From: Mariprofundaceae bacterium
GTDB lineage: Bacteria; Pseudomonadota; Zetaproteobacteria; Mariprofundales; Mariprofundaceae
Direction of reading: 5' to 3'
Assembly: GCA_027018975.1 (NCBI GenBank)
Contig: JALUXN010000164.1
Location: 1-12,317 of the forward strand
DNA: 12,317 bases
Positions 1 through 7,321 of this stretch are shown in pieces (positions within the stretch are counted from its first letter, which is position 1; the number at the start of each line of letters is the position of its first letter). The notes beneath the pieces were generated by a model that was not told where the DNA came from, ran no database searches, and worked only from the letters and a program-made list of their open reading frames with translations. The position numbers and the translations under genes are program-made.

Positions 1-127
1 CAGCGCCGCCTGTCTCAGACAGAACCTTGGTAATTGCTGCAGTCAACGTGGTCTTGCCGTGGTCAACGTGACCAATGGTACCAATATTGACGTGCGGTTT
101 GGTGCGTTCAAATTTTTCCTTTGCCAT
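1..127 (-). CDS. tuf: Elongation factor Tu, N-terminal part (runs off the left edge)
   Basis: EF-Tu is the GTPase that carries aminoacyl-tRNA to the ribosomal A site. Only the first 42 codons are present; they start MAKEKFERTKPHVNIGTIGH and continue into the G1 P-loop GHVDHGKT (residues 19-26). The ATG is at 125-127, with the Shine-Dalgarno sequence TGGAGAT at 133-139. The gene lies 77 bases after a tRNA-Thr(GGT) gene on the same strand, matching the tufB copy of the E. coli tyrU-tufB operon. The rest of the protein is outside the window. Many proteobacteria have a second tuf copy in the str operon, which this window cannot show. Confidence 0.97.
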   Translation of the reverse strand, partial: MAKEKFERTKPHVNIGTIGHVDHGKTTLTAAITKVLSETGGA

Positions 128-204
128 TTCACATCTCCATTTAATATTTCATACTCAACGACAAGCCCTGCATGCAATCCTTACAAACAGCTCTTATCAA
201 ACGC

Positions 205-279
205 TGGAGCCTAGGGCGGGAATTGAACCCGCGACCTCATCCTTACCAAGGATGTGCTCTACCCCTGAGCTACCTAGGC
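205..279 (-). tRNA. tRNA-Thr (anticodon GGT)
   Basis: A full cloverleaf can be read on the minus strand. The acceptor stem is GCCTAGG/CCTAGGC, the D-arm starts TAGCTCAG, the anticodon loop TTGGTAA gives anticodon GGT, and the T-arm contains GGGTTCAATTCCC. The CCA end is encoded (205-207) after discriminator U. It is the last tRNA before tuf, equivalent in position and anticodon to E. coli thrT. Confidence 0.97.
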
Positions 280-310
280 CTATTCCTCCATCCGTCTGCG
301 TACAGATAGA

Positions 311-384
311 TGGAGCGGGTGGCGGGAATCGAACCCGCGTCATCAGCTTGGAAGGCTGAGGTGCTACCATTGTACCACACCCGC
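311..384 (-). tRNA. tRNA-Gly (anticodon TCC)
   Basis: The acceptor stem is GCGGGTG pairing with CACCCGC, and the anticodon stem TCAGC/GCTGA encloses loop CTTCCAA, giving TCC. The T-arm contains GGGTTCGATTCCC and the CCA end is encoded at 311-313. It is equivalent to E. coli glyT in the tyrU-tufB operon. The anticodon arm and T-arm are very similar to those of the tRNA-Gly(CCC) gene at 907-980. Confidence 0.97.
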
Positions 385-418
385 AATCCGAAGAAGCTCA
401 GGGAACTTCTTCCGTAAC

Positions 419-503
419 TGGTGGAGAGGGCTGGATTCGAACCAACGTAGGCTGAGCCAGCAGATTTACAGTCTGCCCCCTTTAGCCACTCGGGAACCTC
501 TCC
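419..503 (-). tRNA. tRNA-Tyr (anticodon GTA)
   Basis: This is a class II tRNA of 85 bases including CCA, with a long variable arm. The acceptor stem is GGAGAGG/CCTCTCC, and the anticodon loop CTGTAAA gives anticodon GTA. The T-arm contains GGTTCGAATCC, and CCA is encoded at 419-421 after discriminator A. It sits between tRNA-Thr(TGT) and tRNA-Gly(TCC), as tyrU does in E. coli. Confidence 0.97.
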
Positions 504-596
504 GTTACACCGCTCCGGCCGCTTACGCCACCGAAAACGTTTACTCTATTCGGACACCCTCCCGACCGGCAGAGACACCATACAACAGAGCAAAGA

Positions 597-672
597 TGGA
601 GCCGGCAACAGGATTCGAACCCGTGGCCTGCTGATTACAAATCAGCTGCTCTACCAACTGAGCTATGCCGGC
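597..672 (-). tRNA. tRNA-Thr (anticodon TGT)
   Basis: The acceptor stem is GCCGGCA/TGCCGGC, the D-arm contains TAGCTCAGTTGGTAGAGCA, and the anticodon stem GCTGA/TCAGC encloses loop TTTGTAA, giving TGT. The T-arm contains GGGTTCGAATCC and CCA is encoded at 597-599. It is the first gene of the four-tRNA block before tuf, equivalent to E. coli thrU. A promoter-like sequence ends about 11 bases before its 5' end. Confidence 0.97.
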
Positions 673-683
673 AAGGGTGGCGC

Positions 684-711
684 ATCATACCGAGCAAGCC
701 AACGAACTCAA
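684..711 (-). promoter_or_regulatory. Candidate sigma70 promoter of the tRNA-tuf operon (P1)
   Basis: On the minus strand, TTGAGT (706-711) and TATGAT (684-689) are separated by 16 bases. The -10 is followed by a GC-rich stretch, GCGCCACCC, which resembles the discriminators of stringently controlled stable-RNA promoters. Transcription would start only a few bases before tRNA-Thr(TGT). The boxes are read by eye; the start site is inferred. Confidence 0.5.
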
Positions 712-799
712 GCACCAATTTTCCACTGGGCAGAAAAAGCGCCTGCAGCCAATATACCATGCCGATGCACAAGCGCATAAAGCAACCTTAAATCAATAG

Positions 800-828
800 G
801 TTATATCCTTACCAAAACAGTCAGACAA
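800..828 (-). promoter_or_regulatory. Second candidate promoter in the tRNA spacer (P2)
   Basis: On the minus strand, TTGTCT (823-828) and TATAAC (800-805) are separated by 17 bases. It would give a leader of roughly 120 bases before tRNA-Thr(TGT). The -10 box matches consensus in five of six positions and the -35 in four. Support is weaker than for the promoter next to the tRNA. Nothing else is recognised in the 673-906 spacer: no gene, no tRNA and no clear terminator after tRNA-Gly(CCC). Confidence 0.3.
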
Positions 829-906
829 TGATCAGCAGAGAGAGAGAAAATATGAAGGAGGGCTGAAAATAGAAAGCAGAAGATCAAGCAAACACCGGAA
901 CGGAAC

Positions 907-980
907 TGGAGCGGATAAGGGGAGTCGAACCCCTGTCATCAGCTTGGGAAGCTGAGGTAATACCGTTATACGATATCCGC
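907..980 (-). tRNA. tRNA-Gly (anticodon CCC)
   Basis: The acceptor stem is GCGGATA/TATCCGC, and the anticodon stem TCAGC/GCTGA encloses loop TTCCCAA, giving CCC. The T-arm contains GGGGTTCGACTCCCC and CCA is encoded at 907-909. It lies 234 bases upstream of tRNA-Thr(TGT) on the same strand and has no counterpart in the E. coli tyrU-tufB operon. Whether it is cotranscribed with the four-tRNA block cannot be told. A TATAAA (1010-1015) and a TTGACG (1021-1026) lie upstream on the minus strand, but they are not at normal spacing to each other. Confidence 0.97.
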
Positions 981-1068
981 TTTTTTGCCGATGGCGCATG
1001 CTTGAACGATTTATACGCTTCGTCAATTGTTGATGATTGCCGCAAAGGGCATTAACGTGACCGCCACC

Positions 1069-1082
1069 CGCTCCCCGGAGCG
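1069..1082 (+). promoter_or_regulatory. Small hairpin just before the purC ribosome binding site
   Basis: CGCTC and GAGCG flank a four-base loop, ending seven bases before the GGAGG that serves purC. The rest of the 117-base divergent gap (981-1097) between tRNA-Gly(CCC) and purC shows no strong sigma70 pair for purC and no PurR-type box. The hairpin is short and may have no function. Confidence 0.2.
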
Positions 1083-1097
1083 ATTTCGGAGGATGTT

Positions 1098-1979
1098 ATG
1101 ACAACACTCATGCAGTCGGAGCTGACCAGCCTGCCACTGCTGCACCGCGGCAAGGTGCGCGACATGTACGACGTCGATGATCGTCACCTACTTATTGTGA
1201 CTACGGATCGCATTTCAGCATTTGATGTCATCCTACCGACGCCGATTCCGGGCAAGGGTGCCGTGCTCAATGCCGTCAGTAACTTCTGGATGCACCGCTT
1301 GGCACACATCATCCCCAACCATCTGGCCGTGCTCAATGCCCGCGATGTCATTCCCGATCGCGCAGAGCTGGAGCAGGTGCACGCGCATGCCATCGTCGTC
1401 AAAAAGCTTAAGCCACTGCCGGTGGAGGCGATTGTGCGCGGTTATTTGATTGGTTCCGGCTGGAAGGACTATCAAGCCCACGGGACGGTGTGCGGCATTG
1501 CGCTGCCGGATGGCTTGCAGCTGGCCGATCGCCTGCCGACGCCTATCTTCACTCCCTCGACCAAAGCCGCAGTCGGCGATCATGATGAGAATGTCAGTTT
1601 TGATCAGCTCTGCGACATCATTGGCGTTGAGCTGGCCACACAGATACGCGACATCTCTCTGCGTCTCTATTCAGAGGCCGCGGCGTTCGCGCGGACAAAA
1701 GGGATCATCATTGCCGACACCAAGTTTGAATTTGGTCTCGATGCGAACGGAAAGTTACACCTGATTGATGAGGTGCTCACCCCCGACTCATCACGCTTTT
1801 GGGACTGCGCCGCCTATCAACCGGGCATCAGCCCACCCAGTTTCGACAAACAGATCGTGCGCGACTGGCTGGAATCCATCCATTGGGACAAAACACCACC
1901 CGCACCCCAGCTACCCACTGAAATCAGCCAAAAAACAGCAGCGCAATATCGCCGTGCATTGGAAATGCTGACCCACTGA
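1098..1979 (+). CDS. purC: Phosphoribosylaminoimidazole-succinocarboxamide synthase (SAICAR synthase)
   Basis: This enzyme joins CAIR and aspartate, using ATP, to make SAICAR in cytosolic de novo purine synthesis. The protein has 293 residues, the usual length for the single-domain form common in beta- and related proteobacteria. Visible motifs are HRGKVRDMY (16-24), the nucleotide-binding LLIVTTDRISAFDV (31-44), LPVEAIVRGYLIGSGW (107-122), IADTKFEFG (205-213) and DEVLTPDSSRFW (224-235). The ATG has GGAGG five bases upstream. It is divergent from the tRNA-Gly(CCC) gene, and its stop overlaps the start of the next gene (TGATG), so the two are probably cotranscribed and translationally coupled. 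No other pur gene is in the window. Confidence 0.97.
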   Translation: MTTLMQSELTSLPLLHRGKVRDMYDVDDRHLLIVTTDRISAFDVILPTPIPGKGAVLNAVSNFWMHRLAHIIPNHLAVLNARDVIPDRAELEQVHAHAIVVKKLKPLPVEAIVRGYLIGSGWKDYQAHGTVCGIALPDGLQLADRLPTPIFTPSTKAAVGDHDENVSFDQLCDIIGVELATQIRDISLRLYSEAAAFARTKGIIIADTKFEFGLDANGKLHLIDEVLTPDSSRFWDCAAYQPGISPPSFDKQIVRDWLESIHWDKTPPAPQLPTEISQKTAAQYRRALEMLTH

Positions 1980-2941
1980 TGCTGCTGGCCATCGCTGCGC
2001 TCATCGTCGGCATTGCCCTGCTGCTCTGGTCAGCGGATCGCTTTGTCGATGCGGCCGCAGCCATTGCCAGGAACCTGCGGGTGCCGTCGATGCTGATCGG
2101 ACTCACCATTGTCAGCCTCGGCACCTCGCTGCCGGAAATGGTGGTCGGCGCCATCGCATCGCTGGCGGGCAACCGTGATCTGGCGATTGGCAACGTGTTC
2201 GGCTCCAACATCGCCAATATTGGCCTCGTGCTCGGTGTCACTGCACTGATTGTGCCGCTGGTTGTCAAATCGATTGTGTTGCGCCGCGAGATGCCGGCTC
2301 TGGCTCTATCCACACTGCTGGCACTACTGTTGATGCTTGATGGATCGCTCACCCGCCTTGACGGTGTCGCACTGACTGCCGGCTTCATCATCATGCTGTT
2401 CTGGCTTGCCCGTATCGCCAAACGGAATCAACACGATCCACTGCTCGAATCACTCACGGAATCACCAACCGAGACAATGCCGACCGGACGCGCAGCCATC
2501 TGGTTTATCATCGCCTTGGCACTGCTGATCGGCAGCTCTCGAATCATTGTTTGGGGGGCGGTGATCATTGCTCAACAACTCGGCATCAGCGATCTCATGA
2601 TCGGACTGACCATTGTGGCCATCGGTACCAGCCTCCCGGAGCTGATCGCTTCGGTCGTGAGCGCGCTCAAGCAGGAGACAGATCTCGCCATCGGCAATGT
2701 CATCGGCTCCAATATGTTCAATCTGCTGGCTGTGCTGGCGATGCCGGCGTGGATCGATCCGGGTGCTTTCTCGCGTGACATTTTGTGGCGCGATTTCCCC
2801 GTGATGCTCGCCTTTACACTGTTGCTGTTTCTCGTCGCTTTCGCACTACGGCGTCAGGATGGCATCATTCAACGCATCGAAGGCGCGTTGCTCAGCGGAT
2901 GTTTTATCGCCTATCTGACGCTGCTCTACGCGCAATCCTGA
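1979..2941 (+). CDS. Sodium/calcium exchanger, CaCA family (YrbG-like inner-membrane antiporter)
   Basis: CaCA proteins exchange Ca2+ (or another cation) for Na+ or H+ across the inner membrane. The 320-residue protein has two homologous halves, each with the family alpha-repeat: GTSLPEMVVGAIAS with AIGNVFGSNIANI (48-81), and GTSLPELIASVVSA with AIGNVIGSNMFNLL (216-250). The key acidic residues in the repeats are E53 and E221. Hydrophobic segments run through most of the length, with a polar loop near 145-170 between the halves; about ten membrane helices would be usual. The size matches bacterial YrbG. The ATG overlaps the purC stop by one base and has no clear ribosome binding site, which suggests coupling. 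It converges on ligA with a 14-base gap. The transported ion is not known from sequence. Confidence 0.93.
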   Translation: MLLAIAALIVGIALLLWSADRFVDAAAAIARNLRVPSMLIGLTIVSLGTSLPEMVVGAIASLAGNRDLAIGNVFGSNIANIGLVLGVTALIVPLVVKSIVLRREMPALALSTLLALLLMLDGSLTRLDGVALTAGFIIMLFWLARIAKRNQHDPLLESLTESPTETMPTGRAAIWFIIALALLIGSSRIIVWGAVIIAQQLGISDLMIGLTIVAIGTSLPELIASVVSALKQETDLAIGNVIGSNMFNLLAVLAMPAWIDPGAFSRDILWRDFPVMLAFTLLLFLVAFALRRQDGIIQRIEGALLSGCFIAYLTLLYAQS

Positions 2942-2951
2942 TCAGCTCGTT

Positions 2952-2963
2952 CCGATTAATCGG
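2952..2963. repeat. Perfect 12-base palindrome over the ligA stop codon
   Basis: CCGATTAATCGG is its own reverse complement and contains the ligA stop codon. It sits in the very short gap between the two converging genes. With no loop and no T-run it is not a normal terminator. Confidence 0.4.
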
Positions 2964-4998
2964 CCGCCTGCGTATCCTGCGCTTCGGGCGACCATGCCAG
3001 CCAGCGCATCAGCTGCGCCTCATCCGCGACGGCAATACCCAGCTCACGGGCTTTGTTCAACTTTGACCCCGCACGTTCGCCGGCAATCACCAGATCGCTA
3101 TTTTTCGAGACGCTGCTCGCCGGCTTGACGCCGAACTTGCGCAACTGCTCTTGCGCGGCACGCCGTGCGACAGCCTGAAAACTGCCGGTAAGCACCACTG
3201 TTTTACCCGCCAACGGATGGCCGCTGACCAACTGCTCGGCCACCTGCGGCTCGACTCCGGCAGCGCGCAAACGTGCCAGCACATCGCGGTTATGCGGCTC
3301 AGCAAAAAAGTTCATGACACTGGCAGCCACCTCCGGACCGACATCCGGCACCGCCAAAAGCGATGCCTCATCGGCGGCCATCACTGCATCGAGATGCCCA
3401 AACTGCGTCGCCAATGCCGCAGCTGTTGCCGCACCCACATGGCGCATCCCGAGCGCAAAGAGGAACCGTGCCAACGGTCGCTTTTTACTTGCCGCCACCG
3501 CATCAGCCAGTTTGGCGCAACTTCTTTCGCCCATCCCCGGCCAATCAGTCAGGCGGCTATAATCGAGCGAGTAGAGATCAGCTGCATCATGAACCAACTG
3601 CTCATCCACAAGCCGGGCAATCAACTTATCACCCATACCATCAATATCCATCGCAGCGCGCGACACAAAATGACGCAATCGCTCCACCAACTGTGCAGCA
3701 CAAGAGAGGCCGCCACTGCAACGAATCGCCACCTCATCCTGCAACCTGTAAACCGCCGCGCCGCAAGCCGGACACTGCGTCGGCACAGCAGGCATCTCAG
3801 CCGCCGCATCCACATCCACGGCCTGTACCACCTCCGGAATCACATCACCGGCACGCCGCACGATCACCCGGGCACCGACATAGACCGCTTTGCGCTGCAA
3901 TTCATCCACATTATGCAGCGTGGCACGGGAGACCACCACGCCGCCCACCGCCACCGGTTGTAACACGGCAACCGGTGTGATCACGCCGGTTCGCCCCACC
4001 TGCCAAACGATCTCTTCCACCTGCGTGGTCACCTCTTCGGCGGGAAACTTATGCGCAATCGCCCATCGCGGTGCACGTGCCACTGCCCCCACCTGCTGCT
4101 GCAGCGTGAAATCATCGAGCTTGTACACCACGCCGTCGATCTCATAGGGCAGCTCGGCGCGCGCCTGTTGCAGCTGACGATAGCAGTGCAACAGCCCAGC
4201 CACATCATCCACCAGCGTCGTCTGCTGTACTGCGAAGCCCAGTTCAGACAGACGCTGCAACAGAGCGGATTGACTCTCCGCCAAGGCATGGCCGCCCAAG
4301 CCAACACCATAAGCGAAGAAGTTGAGCTGCCGCTCACGCGTGATCCGTGCATCCAGCTGGCGCAGCGAGCCAGCCGCCGCGTTGCGGGGGTTGGCAAAGG
4401 GTGTCGCCCCCGCCTGCTGTTGGCGCGCATTCAGCGCTGCGAACGCCGCTTTGGACATGTAGATCTCACCGCGCACCTCGAGCAGCGCCGGTGGCGATTG
4501 TGTGCCGAAATCAAGATGCCAGGGAATATCGGCAATGGTACGGACATTATCGGTCACATCTTCGCCATGTACGCCGTCGCCACGGGTGGCAGCAGCCGTC
4601 AAATGCCCCGCCTCGTAACGCAAATTCACCGCTAACCCATCGATCTTCGGCTCCACGATCCAGCGCGTTGTGGCGCCGCCCAGCTGATCCGTCAGGCGCC
4701 GCGCAAACGCCTCCACCTCCGCATCACTGAAGGCATTGGCCAATGACAGCAGCGGCTCGCCGTGGGCAACGGAGGTGAATGTCGATGATGGGGGAGCGCC
4801 CACCTGCTGTGAGGGTGAATCCGCCGGCACCGGTTCACCCAACTCCGCCTCCAGCTGCTGCAGGTGGCGCAGCAGACGATCATAGTCATGGTCGCTGATG
4901 GTGGGGTGATCGAGAATGTAATAACGGTAGTTGTGCTCACGAATCTCGCGCCGCAGCGCTTCGATCTCGTGCTGCAGTGATGCTGTTGAGCCACTCAT
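2956..4998 (-). CDS. ligA: NAD-dependent DNA ligase
   Basis: LigA seals nicks in duplex DNA, using NAD+, in replication and repair. The 680-residue protein has all family domains in order. The Ia region with Tyr pairs (HNYRYYILD) lies at 22-30 and the adenylation domain holds the catalytic lysine in KIDG (K118). An OB-fold follows (about 325-400, with GRTGVITPVAV), then a four-cysteine zinc finger (C409, C412, C427, C433). Helix-hairpin-helix repeats run from about 450 to 580, and a C-terminal BRCT domain starts at about 592 (GKTVVLTGSF). The ATG lies 15 bases after the stop of the TlpA-like gene, and the ribosome binding site is weak (AAGG about 14 bases away). It is therefore probably translated as part of the upstream transcript. 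Its placement after envelope genes is unusual in function but not in sequence. Confidence 0.98.
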   Translation of the reverse strand: MSGSTASLQHEIEALRREIREHNYRYYILDHPTISDHDYDRLLRHLQQLEAELGEPVPADSPSQQVGAPPSSTFTSVAHGEPLLSLANAFSDAEVEAFARRLTDQLGGATTRWIVEPKIDGLAVNLRYEAGHLTAAATRGDGVHGEDVTDNVRTIADIPWHLDFGTQSPPALLEVRGEIYMSKAAFAALNARQQQAGATPFANPRNAAAGSLRQLDARITRERQLNFFAYGVGLGGHALAESQSALLQRLSELGFAVQQTTLVDDVAGLLHCYRQLQQARAELPYEIDGVVYKLDDFTLQQQVGAVARAPRWAIAHKFPAEEVTTQVEEIVWQVGRTGVITPVAVLQPVAVGGVVVSRATLHNVDELQRKAVYVGARVIVRRAGDVIPEVVQAVDVDAAAEMPAVPTQCPACGAAVYRLQDEVAIRCSGGLSCAAQLVERLRHFVSRAAMDIDGMGDKLIARLVDEQLVHDAADLYSLDYSRLTDWPGMGERSCAKLADAVAASKKRPLARFLFALGMRHVGAATAAALATQFGHLDAVMAADEASLLAVPDVGPEVAASVMNFFAEPHNRDVLARLRAAGVEPQVAEQLVSGHPLAGKTVVLTGSFQAVARRAAQEQLRKFGVKPASSVSKNSDLVIAGERAGSKLNKARELGIAVADEAQLMRWLAWSPEAQDTQAAD

Positions 4999-5013
4999 GA
5001 TACTGACAGCGCC

Positions 5014-5565
5014 TTAGGGCAATGCATCTTTTCGCACACCGCGCGCTTCGCTGGCCGCTGGCCTCAGCATTGCCCGGATGGTGTGCATCACATCATCACC
5101 CATCCAGTCCACAGCCCCGACCAGGTGATAGCGCACCATGCCGTTGCGGTCGATCAAAAAGGACTCCGGATAACGGAATACCCCGTAACTGCTGGAGACT
5201 GCACTATCGGCATCGTGTAAGATCTGAAACGGTATCTGGTACTCTTTGACAAAATCAACCAGCTGTTGCTGTTGTCGATCCACCGAAATGGCCACCACAC
5301 GCAACCCCTCCGGCGCCAATTTGCGATAGAGTGAGACCATGGATGGCATCTCTCTGCGGCAGGGTGGACACCACGTCGCCCAGAAGTTGAGCAGTACCAC
5401 CTCACCCTTGGGATAATGCTGAACCACGCCATGCAGATCCGGCAGTGAGAAATCGATCACCGCGCTGCCCTCCTGCACCGGCGGCCGCTTCTCCGGCAAA
5501 AAGTGCCACACCGCAGCACCAATCGCGAAGAGCAGCAAGCTTACAGCGAACCAGCGATACTTCAT
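5014..5565 (-). CDS. TlpA/ResA-type membrane-anchored thioredoxin-like protein
   Basis: Proteins of this family are periplasm-facing thiol oxidoreductases, often reducing cytochrome c apoproteins, copper-centre proteins or other envelope substrates. From the ATG at 5565 the protein has 183 residues. There is one N-terminal hydrophobic anchor (about 6-23), then an AhpC/TSA-Redoxin fold with FSLPDLHG (39-46), the redox motif WCPPC (C66, C69) in NFWATWCPPCRREMPS, and the cis-proline region YPESFLID (P133). An upstream in-frame ATG at 5622 would add 19 residues without a signal-like pattern and would lie well inside the preceding gene, so 5565 is preferred. The start overlaps the stop of the glutaredoxin-like gene by four bases (ATGA), a sign of translational coupling. 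The specific substrate cannot be told. Confidence 0.92.
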   Translation of the reverse strand: MKYRWFAVSLLLFAIGAAVWHFLPEKRPPVQEGSAVIDFSLPDLHGVVQHYPKGEVVLLNFWATWCPPCRREMPSMVSLYRKLAPEGLRVVAISVDRQQQQLVDFVKEYQIPFQILHDADSAVSSSYGVFRYPESFLIDRNGMVRYHLVGAVDWMGDDVMHTIRAMLRPAASEARGVRKDALP

Positions 5566-5822
5566 GCCATCGCCGCCAGCCGGTCGCGTAGCAGTGCCGC
5601 ATCGATGCGATGCCGGCACCACTCCACGCCGTCGATCAACAACACCGGCACATCATTGCCATAGCGCAGCAGCAGTGCCTTATCCCGATCGACATCAACC
5701 CGCTCCCAACTGCACAAACCGGCGGCCGCAACGCTCTGCACAACCGGAGCTGCCTCGTCGCACAGGCAGCAGCCCCGCCGCGATAGCAGCTGCAGATGCG
5801 GCAGGCTCACCGGCGACTCCAT
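5562..5822 (-). CDS. Glutaredoxin-like protein (DUF836 type)
   Basis: This small 86-residue protein has a thioredoxin-fold pattern: a beta strand LQLLSR, then the dithiol motif CCLC (C18, C19, C21) followed by DEAAP. VPVLLIDG, with the cis-proline near 59, comes next, and a C-terminal helix ends the protein. No signal peptide is visible, so it is probably cytosolic. DUF836 proteins are short glutaredoxin relatives, often encoded next to other redox genes, with few assigned functions. It starts 21 bases after the htrA stop and overlaps the TlpA-like gene by four bases. The ribosome binding site is weak (GGCGG). A GTG at residue 5 is a possible alternative start. Confidence 0.85.
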   Translation of the reverse strand: MESPVSLPHLQLLSRRGCCLCDEAAPVVQSVAAAGLCSWERVDVDRDKALLLRYGNDVPVLLIDGVEWCRHRIDAALLRDRLAAMA

Positions 5823-5843
5823 CGCGCAGCCGCCAATGCAGAC

Positions 5844-7250
5844 TTAATCGCCATCATGCTCTTTGCGCGGCAGTTTAATCACTGCGAAGACCTGATTGCC
5901 GTGGCGATCCAACATCACACGCAGCATATCACCAGCTTTGAACCCCTTGAGGAGTCTGGCAAAGCTGCGCGTATCGGTGATGCGTTTACCGTTGATGGAG
6001 TAGATCACATCGCCGCGTTGAATCCCCGCGCGCAGAGCCGGCATGCCACGCTGCAGTTGGCGCACCACCACACCGGCTTTTACATGGGTCTGCAGTTGTG
6101 CGGCAAGCTGCGGAGTCAAATCCTGCACCATCATGCCGAGGTGTGCAGTGTTGTCGCCATGACGCGTGTGGAAGTTGCGCGCCGTCTGTTCATCCTGCAT
6201 CTCATCCACAACAACGGTAATTACCTGCTTTTTACCGTTCCGAATGACACCGATTTTGACCCGATCACCCGGAGTATGACGTGCCACACGAATGGGCAGA
6301 TCATGGGCATGATGCACGGCAACGCCGTCAATAGAGATAATCACATCGCCGGGCATGATGCCGGCACGTTCGGCGGCAGAGCCGGCCTCGACCTGCGGTA
6401 CCAGTGCTCCCTCGCGGTTTTTCAGCCCCAGAGCCTGCATGGTCTCTTTATCCACATCGGTAATATGCACACCCAATCGAGCGCGCGTCACATGTCCCTT
6501 CTCACGCAAATCATGAATCACCGACCGTGCCAGATTGATCGGGATGGCGAAGCCGATGCCGTTGTTGCCACCGCTGCGTGTATAGATTGCGGTGTTGATG
6601 CCGATCACTTCCCCCTGCACATTAAACAGCGGCCCGCCGGAGTTACCCGGATTGATGGCCGCATCGGTCTGAATAAAGTCGTCATAAGGGCCGGAACCGA
6701 TCACCCGCTCTTTGGCCGAGACAATACCCGCGGTCACCGTCTGCTGCAGACCGAATGGGTTACCGATCGCAACCACCCAGTCCCCCACACGCAATTTATC
6801 GGAATTGCCCAGCGTGACCGGTTTCAGATGCCGCGCTTTGAATTTTAACAGCGCCACATCCAGCTTTGGATCAGTGCCGATGATCTTGGCATCATGCTCA
6901 CTGCCATCGCGAAGCTTGATCACCACCTCATCGGCACCTTCGACCACATGGTTATTGGTCACCACATAGCCGTCTGAAGAGATGATAAAACCTGTACCAA
7001 GAGCATGTTTTTCACGCTGTTGCTGCGGAAGGTTATGCATGAAATCATTGAAAAAATCGTTAAATGGCGAGCCCTGCGGAAAGCCGAACCCCGGTGGCAA
7101 GCCCTGCGGCATCTGTTTGGCGTGCTGAGTCGTACTGATATTGACCACCGAATCAGCCTGCGCAGCAACCAGGTCGGCAAAGCTATTGGGCATCGCCTCA
7201 GCCTGCGGCAAGCAGAGCAGCATCCATACTGCGAACATCATGCGTTTCAT
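5844..7250 (-). CDS. htrA: Periplasmic serine endoprotease, DegP/HtrA (MucD) family
   Basis: HtrA proteases degrade or refold misfolded envelope proteins. From the ATG at 7250 the protein has 468 residues, normal for DegP/DegQ/MucD. There is a signal peptide (MKRMMFAVWMLLCLPQAEA, cleaved near residue 19), then a trypsin-like domain with the catalytic triad H101 (TNNHVV), D131 (LDVALLK) and S204 (NPGNSGGPL). Two PDZ domains follow, at about 255-345 and 375-465, each with a GDVI core (PGDVIISIDG, RGDVIYSING). A Gly/Pro/Phe-rich linker lies at 49-72. The start is set by AGGAGG at 7261-7266; a frame open further upstream to 7298 lacks this support. The gene follows rseC, as mucD follows mucC in Pseudomonas, but no rpoE or rseA/B is seen. 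Confidence 0.96.
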   Translation of the reverse strand: MKRMMFAVWMLLCLPQAEAMPNSFADLVAAQADSVVNISTTQHAKQMPQGLPPGFGFPQGSPFNDFFNDFMHNLPQQQREKHALGTGFIISSDGYVVTNNHVVEGADEVVIKLRDGSEHDAKIIGTDPKLDVALLKFKARHLKPVTLGNSDKLRVGDWVVAIGNPFGLQQTVTAGIVSAKERVIGSGPYDDFIQTDAAINPGNSGGPLFNVQGEVIGINTAIYTRSGGNNGIGFAIPINLARSVIHDLREKGHVTRARLGVHITDVDKETMQALGLKNREGALVPQVEAGSAAERAGIMPGDVIISIDGVAVHHAHDLPIRVARHTPGDRVKIGVIRNGKKQVITVVVDEMQDEQTARNFHTRHGDNTAHLGMMVQDLTPQLAAQLQTHVKAGVVVRQLQRGMPALRAGIQRGDVIYSINGKRITDTRSFARLLKGFKAGDMLRVMLDRHGNQVFAVIKLPRKEHDGD

Positions 7251-7260
7251 ATTACGACAA

Positions 7261-7266
7261 CCTCCT
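7261..7266 (-). promoter_or_regulatory. Strong ribosome binding site that sets the htrA start
   Basis: AGGAGG on the minus strand lies ten bases before the ATG at 7248-7250. It supports this start over the in-frame ATG at 7298 and places the signal peptide at the true N-terminus. Confidence 0.75.
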
Positions 7267-7321
7267 GTCAAATTTGAAGCCCGCTTTGTAGCGATCAAAT
7301 GATGAAGAAAAGATGAAAGAA

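Noticed and set aside
531..546. PurR-like AAACGTTT core in the tRNA-Tyr/tRNA-Thr spacer
   Set aside because: The outer bases do not match the 16-base PurR box, and the site lies inside a tRNA operon more than 550 bases from purC.
784..802. AACCT/AGGTT inverted repeat in the tRNA spacer as a terminator for tRNA-Gly(CCC)
   Set aside because: The stem is only five base pairs with a nine-base loop, A/T-rich, and lacks a following T-run on the minus strand.
3151..3963. Long plus-strand open frame (270 codons) opposite ligA
   Set aside because: It is antisense to the well-conserved zinc-finger, helix-hairpin-helix and BRCT region of ligA and has no domain or ribosome binding site of its own.
5796..6848. 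Long plus-strand open frame (350 codons) opposite htrA
   Set aside because: It lies wholly antisense to a gene with an intact catalytic triad and PDZ domains. Its translation shows no recognisable domain and is a by-product of codon bias.
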